Assembly: GCF_020217185.1 (NCBI RefSeq)
Contig: NZ_JAIWNX010000304.1
Location: 1 to 19,221 of the forward strand
Origin: Asticcacaulis sp.
GTDB taxonomy: Bacteria; Pseudomonadota; Alphaproteobacteria; Caulobacterales; Caulobacteraceae
Length of the DNA stretch: 19,221 nucleotides
Reading direction: 5' to 3'
A program made the translations under genes and the position numbers. Positions 8,023-14,153 of the stretch are shown here, in pieces (within the stretch, counting starts at the first letter, position 1; every line of letters begins with the position of its first letter). The notes under the pieces were generated by a model. The model was not told the DNA's origin, did no database searches, and saw nothing but the letters and a program-made list of their open reading frames with translations.

Positions 8023-8078
8023 CTTTTGAGCTTCCGCTGCTCACGTACTCAAGTACGCTGCGCGGCGGGTCTCAAAAG
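8023..8078. repeat. Long imperfect palindrome (REP-like) downstream of the secreted-protein gene
   Basis: Outer arms CTTTTGAG (8023-8030) and CTCAAAAG (8071-8078) enclose a central hairpin CGTACT-CA-AGTACG (8044-8057). The stretches between are also largely complementary (CCGCTGCTCA against CTGCGCGGCGG). It lies 33 bp after the stop codon and has no T-run, so it looks more like a REP-type or mRNA-stabilising element than a terminator. The central CACGTACTCAAGTACGCTGCG pattern resembles palindromes I recall from related genomes, unchecked. Confidence 0.55.
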
Positions 8079-8161
8079 CCAGACAGTCTCGCCGCGTCCG
8101 GCCGGTGTTTTGCAGGGACAAACAAAAGATCTCTATAACCAGAAACGCGACTGAAATCTTC

Positions 8162-8193
8162 AAAGCCCCGGTTCGACAGAGCCGGGGCTTTTT
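8162..8193. terminator. Strong, probably bidirectional intrinsic terminator
   Basis: AAAGCCCCGG (8162-8171) pairs perfectly with CCGGGGCTTT (8182-8191). The stem extends inward through TTC/GAG to a GACA tetraloop, and a TTTTT run (8189-8193) follows. It lies between two converging genes: 172 bp after the secreted-protein stop on the plus strand and only about 5 nt after the small membrane protein's stop on the minus strand, where the complementary TTT end gives a weaker T-run. Confidence 0.88.
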
Positions 8194-8196
8194 GCG

Positions 8197-8430
8197 TCAA
8201 TACCGTGCCGGTGGATCGGTCTTCAGGCCCAGCACGGTCAGGGCATGGATGATCAGGAAGATGCTGACCGTCGCCGCCAGCAGCATCACGAAGCGCCACG
8301 GGATCAGCCGGGGATTTTCCTTGCGCAGGTCGGGCGGACGCGCCCCCAGCCAGCCGGAAAGGACGGTCAGTCCGGCGAACACAGCCAGCAGGATAAGGGT
8401 CAGGGGCAAGTTCAGGTCCATGCCCCGCAT
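8197..8430 (-). CDS. Small conserved two-helix membrane protein
   Basis: About 77 residues (74 if the ATG at 8421 is used) with two hydrophobic helices: LPLTLILLAVFAGLTVLSGW near the N-terminus and FVMLLAATVSIFLIIHAL in the second half. They are separated by a basic, proline-rich loop (LGARPPDLRKENPRLIPWR). That loop, ending in PWRF, is the kind of motif I associate with a small conserved Caulobacterales membrane protein of unknown function. The start at 8430 has GAGG 5 nt upstream. The frame is open further to 8541, but that extension is polar, atypical and overlaps the DnaA box. It is followed directly by the terminator at 8162-8193. Its role is unknown. Confidence 0.65.
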   Translation of the reverse strand: MRGMDLNLPLTLILLAVFAGLTVLSGWLGARPPDLRKENPRLIPWRFVMLLAATVSIFLIIHALTVLGLKTDPPARY

Positions 8431-8475
8431 ATGGGCCTCGTGAGGCGCAGACGCGCAAGAGGTGTTGCGTTTTTT

Positions 8476-8484
8476 TGTGGATAA
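8476..8484 (-). promoter_or_regulatory. Consensus DnaA box in the podJ-like upstream region
   Basis: TGTGGATAA at 8476-8484 is the exact reverse complement of the DnaA box TTATCCACA, preceded by a run of seven T. It lies 156 bp upstream of the PodJ-like ATG. In Caulobacter crescentus podJ is among the genes reported to be activated by DnaA, so a regulatory role fits. A single box gives no evidence of a replication origin. Confidence 0.55.
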
Positions 8485-8517
8485 GCGGTATGCAGAGACT
8501 GGCTTCGCCAGAAAAGC

Positions 8518-8522
8518 GATTC
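8518..8522. promoter_or_regulatory. GANTC (CcrM-type) methylation site
   Basis: GATTC at 8518-8522 matches the Caulobacterales CcrM target GANTC. A second copy is at 8633-8637, 3 nt before the PodJ-like start codon. GcrA-dependent promoters in Caulobacter typically carry such sites. Confidence 0.45.
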
Positions 8523-8571
8523 GTTTCGGCGCATCTTCCACAGAAGAATAGTGTTCTCCCAGATATTGGGG

Positions 8572-8586
8572 TTAACAAAAGGTTTA
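8572..8586 (+). promoter_or_regulatory. Near-consensus CtrA box
   Basis: TTAA-CAAAAGG-TTTA at 8572-8586 matches 7 of 8 specified bases of TTAA-N7-TTAA, 53 bp upstream of the PodJ-like ATG. It is framed by the inverted repeat GGGGT (8568-8572) and ACCCC (8588-8592). Its position near a likely promoter fits either activation or repression by CtrA. Confidence 0.5.
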
Positions 8587-8632
8587 CACCCCAGATGATG
8601 CGTATTAGCCTTTACCGCAAAGGTTGATAGGG

Positions 8633-8637
8633 GATTC
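8633..8637. promoter_or_regulatory. GANTC site directly before the podJ-like start
   Basis: GATTC lies between the Shine-Dalgarno (AGGGG) and the ATG at 8640, so it is in the leader rather than the promoter core. It is the second GANTC in this 209-bp upstream region. Confidence 0.4.
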
Positions 8638-8639
8638 GG

Positions 8640-11600
8640 ATGAGCGGCACGCCTTGGAGCGTAAAAGGCATCGACGCCAAGGCGAGAGAAGTGGCCAAGG
8701 AATTGGCGCACCGCTCTGGCATGACGTTGGGCGAATGGCTCAATCAGATGATACTCAAGGGCGAAGACGTCGATGCGGCGATCCGCCGTGAGCGTCAGCG
8801 CGCGGCCCGTAACCCGGCCCCGCGCACCCGTCGTGCCCCTGAGCCTGTCTACGTCGAAGACGATTACGAAGACGATATGTACGCGCCGCGCGATGTGGCG
8901 CCTCAGCCCGCGCCCGCGCGTCGTCCGGCCCCCTATTCCATGGCCGCTGAGCGTCAGCGCCGCGCCCCCGTGGCCCCTGCCTATTACGACGAAGCGCCGT
9001 CGGGTCAGGCGTCGGGGGGCGACATCGGCAAGGTGACGCGCGTGCTGGAAACCCTGGGGTCGCGTCTCGAAAATTCCGAGCTGCGCTCGGCTTCGGCCGT
9101 GCGCGGTGTGTCTCAGGCCGTGGAGGCCCTGCTCAACCGTCTGGAGCGCTCCGAAAGCACGCTGGCCGAGACGGTGGCCGAAACCGAAGCGCGCATGAGC
9201 GATACGGCGCGTGAAGTGCTCGACAGCGTGGCCGATTCGCGTGAGTGGCTGGCGCGTGGCGATGCCGACCGTCAGGCCCTGTCTGAGCGTCTGGAAACGG
9301 CGGAACGTCTGGTCGATGCGCAGGCCGAGCGTCTGGAGGGTCTGTCTGGCCATCTGCGCGAGGAGCGTGAGCGTGTGGCGCGTCTGGAGGCCGAGCTGAA
9401 GGCCAATCCGGCGCAGGCGGCGTTTGAAACGGTCGAGGCTGCCGTCGGGCGTCTGGCCAATCAGCTTTATGAAAACGACGTCCGCTCACGCGATGTGCTT
9501 AAGGATGTGCGCGGCGATCTGGTCGGCCTGTCGCACCGCCTGAGCCAGCTTGAACTGCGCGACCCTGACGCGGCGGCGCAGGCGTTGGTGGACCGCGTGG
9601 CCGCGCAATTGTCGCAACGTCTTGAGGCCGCCGAAGCGCGCACCGCCACCGCCATGCGGGGTCTGGAGCAGGCCTTTACGGCGCTGGATGCGCGCCTGAA
9701 CCGCGCCGAGGCGCAGGGCGATGTGACCGACCCGGAATCGGTGCAGTCGCTGAGCCGTCTGTCGGCCGATCTGACCCGTCGTGTCGAAGAGTCGCGCTTT
9801 GAGATCATGCGTCTTCTGGAAGACAACCAGCAGCGCTCCGCCGAGGAGACGCTGGCGGTGGTCGAATCGCGTCTGGCGGCGGCTGAGTCGCGTCAGGCCC
9901 GCGCCATTGAGACCCTGGGGCAGGACGTCCTGAAAATTGCCGATAACCTCAACCGTAAGGTGGCGGCCGTGCAGAGATCGGGTAATGAGGCGGTCGCCCA
10001 CATGGCCGCGGATATGAAGCGCCTGAACGATCAGGTCGAGTCGCGCTTTGCCGCGGCGGATGCGACCCACGCCAGCGCGCTTGAGCGCCTGAGCGGGGAA
10101 ATCGCCCGCATTTCCGAGAGCCTGACGCGCAAGATCGTCGAGACCGAAAAGCGCACCACTCAGGTGCTGGAAGGCGTTGGCGAAGAACTCGATACCCGTC
10201 ATCAGCGCGTCCATTCCGACATTGCCGAGCGCATTCGCCAGAGCGAGGAGCGCACGCAAAAGCTGCTCGACGAGGCGCGCAACAAGATCGACGCGCGTCT
10301 GGGGCAGGCCCAGACCCAGTCCCTGCTGCGCGAAGCCGAACGCGACGCCCCGCAGGCGCCGCTCTATGCCCCGACCGAACTGCAGCAAAAGCCGTTTTCG
10401 GCCTTTGAGCATGGCTTCGAAGACGAAGCGCCCGCGCCGGTCGCTGAGGCCGCCCCGGAACCGGTGATCCAGACAGAGGTCAGGCGCGCGTCGTCGGACG
10501 ATGACCTGACCGGGCGTCTGCTGGAATCGGTGACGCAGTTTGGCGCTGATCCGTTTGAGGACGATCCCTTTACCGATATCGTCGAGCCGGCCAAAAGCCC
10601 GGCCTCTGATCCGTTTGCCGAGGCCCTGATCGCCGAAACGCGGGCGCAGGGGGCGTTGAGCGAAGACGATGGCCGTGACATGCAGGCCCCGCTGAAGCCG
10701 CGCGCGGCGCGTACCGCGGCTGACGCCTTTACCGATGATTTCGACCTCGACCCCTTTGCCGACGTCGATGCGTCGCGCAAGGTGGCTCCGGCGGCCCTGT
10801 CGGGTGCGCCTTACGAAGACGCGGCCCCCCTGTCCACGCGTGACGCTCTGGCGGCGGCGCGTGCGGCGGTGCGCGCCTCGATCGAAGGGGCCGACACCAA
10901 GAAGCCTCTGGGGCTGAAACTCGGCACCTCGCGCACACGCGAAGCCCAGCCGAAGCCCGAAAAGGCCAAGGGCAAGACCCTTCTGAACGCCTTTAAGGCC
11001 TCGTCCATCGCCATCGTGGTGACAGCGGGGGCGGTCGGCGGTTACTACGCCTTCCGTGACAAGGACGAACCGGCGGCGCAAAAGCCCACCCTGGCCGCCG
11101 CGGCGATCACCACGACCCAGCCGAAGGTACAGACGGCGCAGGACATGAAGCGTCTCAAGGCCATGTACGAGGCTGCGTCTCTGGCGCTGGATGCCAACGA
11201 CCCCAAGGCGGTTGAGGCCATGCGTACCGTCGCCGATCTCGGCTATCCGGTGGCGCAGTACGAGATGAGCACCCTCTATGACGGTGGGCGCGACGGGCTG
11301 GTCGTGGCCGATAAGGCGCAGGCGCGCCAGTGGGCCGAACGCGCGGCCAGGGCGGACTATCCGCTGGCCATGTATAAGTTTGGTCTGATGAACTATAATG
11401 GCGAAGGCGGCCCGCTCGATTACAATGCGGCAGCGAGCTGGATCCGCAAGTCAGCCGAATACGGCGTGCGCGATGGCCAGTTCGGTATCGGCGTCATGTA
11501 TATGCAGGGCACCGCCATCCCGGAAAACGCCCCGGAAGCCTATAAGTGGCTGTCGATTGCGGCCAATAATGGCGACCGCGAGGCCGAGTCCATGCTCAAG

Positions 11601-11711
11601 GAGCTGCGCGCGCGTCTGAAGCCGGAACAGGTGGCCACGGCGCAGACCGCCGCGCGCGCCTTCACGCCGCTGAAAAGCAAAACAGACGACACAAGCTTAG
11701 CGGCGCGTTAA
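8640..11711 (+). CDS. podJ: PodJ-like polar localization factor with Sel1 repeats
   Basis: 1023 residues. The N-terminus (PWSVKGIDAKAREVAKELA, then GMTLGEWLNQMI, residues 5-38) is the signature of Caulobacter PodJ, an inner-membrane scaffold that marks the new pole and recruits PleC and pilus/holdfast factors. Layout: conserved N-terminal module; low-complexity Pro/Arg/acidic linker (50-125); long coiled coil (about 128-560); acidic disordered region with four DPF motifs (638, 642, 657 and 704); one TM helix (about 788-804); and a periplasmic part with three Sel1-like repeats (about 868-980). The C-terminus ends soon after (1023), without the peptidoglycan-binding domain that Caulobacter PodJ carries. 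SD AGGGG lies 6 nt before the ATG. It stands alone, with a DnaA box, a CtrA-like box and GANTC sites upstream, which suggests cell-cycle control. A paralogous PodJ-like protein rather than the true orthologue is possible. Confidence 0.82.
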   Translation: MSGTPWSVKGIDAKAREVAKELAHRSGMTLGEWLNQMILKGEDVDAAIRRERQRAARNPAPRTRRAPEPVYVEDDYEDDMYAPRDVAPQPAPARRPAPYSMAAERQRRAPVAPAYYDEAPSGQASGGDIGKVTRVLETLGSRLENSELRSASAVRGVSQAVEALLNRLERSESTLAETVAETEARMSDTAREVLDSVADSREWLARGDADRQALSERLETAERLVDAQAERLEGLSGHLREERERVARLEAELKANPAQAAFETVEAAVGRLANQLYENDVRSRDVLKDVRGDLVGLSHRLSQLELRDPDAAAQALVDRVAAQLSQRLEAAEARTATAMRGLEQAFTALDARLNRAEAQGDVTDPESVQSLSRLSADLTRRVEESRFEIMRLLEDNQQRSAEETLAVVESRLAAAESRQARAIETLGQDVLKIADNLNRKVAAVQRSGNEAVAHMAADMKRLNDQVESRFAAADATHASALERLSGEIARISESLTRKIVETEKRTTQVLEGVGEELDTRHQRVHSDIAERIRQSEERTQKLLDEARNKIDARLGQAQTQSLLREAERDAPQAPLYAPTELQQKPFSAFEHGFEDEAPAPVAEAAPEPVIQTEVRRASSDDDLTGRLLESVTQFGADPFEDDPFTDIVEPAKSPASDPFAEALIAETRAQGALSEDDGRDMQAPLKPRAARTAADAFTDDFDLDPFADVDASRKVAPAALSGAPYEDAAPLSTRDALAAARAAVRASIEGADTKKPLGLKLGTSRTREAQPKPEKAKGKTLLNAFKASSIAIVVTAGAVGGYYAFRDKDEPAAQKPTLAAAAITTTQPKVQTAQDMKRLKAMYEAASLALDANDPKAVEAMRTVADLGYPVAQYEMSTLYDGGRDGLVVADKAQARQWAERAARADYPLAMYKFGLMNYNGEGGPLDYNAAASWIRKSAEYGVRDGQFGIGVMYMQGTAIPENAPEAYKWLSIAANNGDREAESMLKELRARLKPEQVATAQTAARAFTPLKSKTDDTSLAAR

Positions 11712-11800
11712 CCCTCAGGGGCGGATAAGGTATCGCCAACCCCGGCCGTCTGTGACAGACTTGGCATGGCCGGAAATCTGGTTACCCGAAAGGCCCTGAC

Positions 11801-12721
11801 GTGGAAATCTACCTGCCCATCGCCGAGATGTCGGTGAATGTCTGGCTGATGGCCGGGCTGGGTGTGGTTGTGGGGTTTCTGTCGGGTCTGTTTGGTGTCG
11901 GGGGCGGCTTTCTGATGGCCCCGGTGCTGGTGGCGCTGGGCATACCGCCGTCGATTGCCGTGGCGTCTCAGGCCGGTCACGTGCTGGCCACCTCGACCTC
12001 TTCCGTCGTGAGCTATGGCCGTGAAGCCAGCGTCGATTACCGCATGGGCGGCGTTATGGCGGTGGGCGGTATCGCCGGGGCGGTTGCGGGCGTCGAAGTC
12101 TTCCGCCTGCTGCGCCTGCTGGGGCAGGCCGACCTGATGGTGGCCATCCTCTACCTGCTGCTGCTGGGCACCATCGGCGGCATGATGCTCAATGAAAGCC
12201 TGCGGGCTTTGTTGCGGGCGCGCGACGGCCTGCCTGCCGAACGCCCCAAGGTCAAACGCCCAGGCTGGCTCTACGCCCTGCCGTACAAGATGCGCTTTCC
12301 GGTGTCGGGCCTGTATATCTCGGTGATTCCCCCGATTGCGATTGGCTTTGTCGTCGGTCTTCTGGCGGCGCTGATGGGGGTGGGTGGCGGCTTTCTGATC
12401 GTGCCGGCCATGATCTATCTGCTGCGTATGAAGGCTTCGGCGGTTGTGGGCACCAGCCTGTTTCAGATCGTCATTACGACTCTGGTCACCATGATCCTTC
12501 AGGCCGTGCGCAACCATACGGTCGATGCGGTGCTGGCCTTTATCCTGCTGATCGGCGGGGTGATCGGCGGGCAACTGGGTATCCGCGCCGCCACGCGATT
12601 CCGCGCCGAACAGATGCGGGTGGTACTGGCCATCATTATTTTAATGGCCGGTTTGCAGATGGGCTTTACCCTGTTCGTGCCGCCGGAAGACCCGTTCATT
12701 CTGGCCCCCACCAACGGATAG
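11801..12721 (+). CDS. TauE/SafE-family sulfite/organosulfonate exporter
   Basis: 306 residues, about eight membrane helices, inner membrane. It has the family's internal duplication: GFLSGLFGVGGGFLMAPVL at 25-43 and GLLAALMGVGGGFLIVPAM at 186-204, each a glycine-rich GVGGGF loop ending in Pro. A basic cytoplasmic-type loop (about 134-166) separates the halves. Family members move sulfite, sulfoacetate or related anions; the actual substrate is not readable. The start is GTG at 11801, with AAGG about 7 nt upstream. The 89-bp gap after the PodJ-like gene contains a GTCTG-TGA-CAGAC hairpin (11748-11760) and could hold a promoter. The next gene follows 9 bp later in the same frame, a pairing typical of alphaproteobacteria. 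Confidence 0.9.
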   Translation: MEIYLPIAEMSVNVWLMAGLGVVVGFLSGLFGVGGGFLMAPVLVALGIPPSIAVASQAGHVLATSTSSVVSYGREASVDYRMGGVMAVGGIAGAVAGVEVFRLLRLLGQADLMVAILYLLLLGTIGGMMLNESLRALLRARDGLPAERPKVKRPGWLYALPYKMRFPVSGLYISVIPPIAIGFVVGLLAALMGVGGGFLIVPAMIYLLRMKASAVVGTSLFQIVITTLVTMILQAVRNHTVDAVLAFILLIGGVIGGQLGIRAATRFRAEQMRVVLAIIILMAGLQMGFTLFVPPEDPFILAPTNG

Positions 12722-12730
12722 GGGCGGGAT

Positions 12731-13552
12731 ATGGTCGCCGCTTCCCTGCCGCCTGAAGTCACCGCCCCCGCCACGCCGGTGCCCTATATCGAGACGCAAC
12801 CGGCGGCAGGCGTGTCGGCTGACCTCCTGTCCACCGACCTGACCCAGAACCGTATCGAGGTGTCCTCCTCGTTTCAGGGGGCCAAGGTCATCCTTTATGG
12901 GGCCGTGTTTCAGCCCGAAGACCAGCCGTCCGACGTGGTGGTGATCATCCGCGGGCCACAGGCTTCGATGCGCCTGATCCGCAAGGTCAAGGCCGGGGCG
13001 GTTTGGCTCAATTCGCGTCCCGTCGTCTTCGAAGGCGCGCCCGGCTACTATATGGCGGCCTCGTCGCAACCGCTGGACCGTATTACCGATTTTTCGCACC
13101 GGCGGCTTCTGGGGCTGGGGCTCGACTATATCGCCATGGACACCTCGCGCGAAAACAAGGTGGTGACGCGCTACGGCGTCAAGGATGTGGTCGTCAATGG
13201 CATCGAAGACGACTATCTCGACTGGCGGCGCGCGGTCATCCGGCTGAAATCGAAGGCCGGGCTTTATAATGACAACCCGCTGGGCGTGCGCTTTGTCGAT
13301 AAGAACCTGTTTCGCGCCGAAGTGACCCTGCCCTCGGAAGCCCCGATTGGCGACTATACGGCCGAGGTCTGGCTGTTCCGTGACGGTCAGCCGGTCGGCT
13401 ATAGCGAGAAAAAGCTGACGGTGGAAAAGGTCGGGTTTGAGCGCTTCGTCTATACGGTCGCGCACCGCCATGCCTGGCTTTATGGGCTGGCCTGCGTCTT
13501 TATGAGCATGGGCATGGGCGCGCTGGCGTCACGATTGTTCCGAAGGGGCTGA
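12731..13552 (+). CDS. TIGR02186/PF09608-type transmembrane protein
   Basis: 273 residues. It resembles the uncharacterised alphaproteobacterial family found beside TauE/SafE permeases: a beta-rich domain (about 30-235) with TQNRIEVSSSFQGAKVILYG (38-57), VVVIIRGP (69-76) and AVWLNSRPVVF (90-100), then one C-terminal TM helix (about 248-266) and a short basic tail. Family members usually begin with a Sec signal peptide. This one starts MVAASLPPEVTAPATPVPYI with no hydrophobic stretch. The frame cannot extend upstream past the permease stop TAG (12719-12721), which is in the same frame and only three codons before this ATG. A partner role in sulfur-anion export is inferred from gene pairing, not shown. 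Ribosome binding probably uses GGGGCGGG just before the ATG. Confidence 0.85.
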   Translation: MVAASLPPEVTAPATPVPYIETQPAAGVSADLLSTDLTQNRIEVSSSFQGAKVILYGAVFQPEDQPSDVVVIIRGPQASMRLIRKVKAGAVWLNSRPVVFEGAPGYYMAASSQPLDRITDFSHRRLLGLGLDYIAMDTSRENKVVTRYGVKDVVVNGIEDDYLDWRRAVIRLKSKAGLYNDNPLGVRFVDKNLFRAEVTLPSEAPIGDYTAEVWLFRDGQPVGYSEKKLTVEKVGFERFVYTVAHRHAWLYGLACVFMSMGMGALASRLFRRG

Positions 13553-13601
13553 GTGCTCCCGTTTCCCTTAGAGTAAGCCGAAGGTGTGAAGGGTGCCACT
13601 C

Positions 13602-14108
13602 ATGCTTGTCACGCTTGGTTCGGCGCTCTATATCTTACGAAAGCTAGAGGGGGAGGGGGCTGTGGCGTCCGTAAAAATTCTTGTCCGTTCAGTCGTCATG
13701 ACACTGATCGGAGCCAGTGTTCTGGCGCTTTACCAGATCAATAACGGCCTTTTTGATCCGCTGCGTTACAGTGTGTCGGTCATCATACTGGCGTTGATCT
13801 GTTTGGCCCTGAATGGGGTTGAACACTACTGGAAAAGTCATCGGGCCGCGCAGAAAAAAGACCGTATAGGGTGGCAGGCCATCCATGTTGGTTTGGAAAA
13901 AGATGGCTTGCTTATTCAAGGGTTAGATGTCTGGAACGAGGATTGGCGCCAAACTGACGCCCCCTCTTTGGAACTGCCTCATCCACAGCACACGCAGCAG
14001 CGACATACCTATCAAATCTATGAAATTGGCCCGGTTGATCGCCCTGTTCGCTTTGCTGCGGGTGAACTATCGAACGGTGTCTGGGGCTTCTACATCCCAA
14101 CGGTTTAA
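13602..14108 (+). CDS. Small membrane protein of unknown function, atypical base composition
   Basis: 168 residues, not recognised. Two probable TM helices (about 28-46 and 56-74) are followed by a basic stretch (KSHRAAQKKDR, 78-88) and a soluble C-terminal domain (about 90-168) ending NGVWGFYIPTV. The positive-inside rule puts that domain in the cytoplasm. GC content counted over 13681-13920 is about 50%, clearly below the flanking genes, and codons are less GC-biased, which suggests recent acquisition or an orphan gene. The ATG at 13602 is preferred, with GAAGGG 8 nt upstream; a GTG at 13593 is the alternative. It sits between the exporter pair and the helicase gene, same strand, with gaps of 49 and 45 bp. 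It could be transcribed with either. Confidence 0.65.
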   Translation: MLVTLGSALYILRKLEGEGAVASVKILVRSVVMTLIGASVLALYQINNGLFDPLRYSVSVIILALICLALNGVEHYWKSHRAAQKKDRIGWQAIHVGLEKDGLLIQGLDVWNEDWRQTDAPSLELPHPQHTQQRHTYQIYEIGPVDRPVRFAAGELSNGVWGFYIPTV

Positions 14109-14153
14109 AGACGCGGCCCGCATGTCTGCCGCCATTGCTGGTAGAGGGGGCTT

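Noticed and set aside
8476..8484. Possible replication origin at the DnaA box
   Set aside because: Only one consensus box is present, with no box cluster and no origin-flanking genes (dnaA, hemE, rpmG and similar).
9486..11081. A 531-codon open frame opposite the PodJ-like gene
   Set aside because: Antisense artefact of GC-biased codon use; the Arg/Gly-rich translation has no motif, and the plus-strand gene is well supported.
11761..11785. Sigma-54-like TTGGCATGGCC before the exporter gene
   Set aside because: There is no GC dinucleotide at the required -12 spacing.
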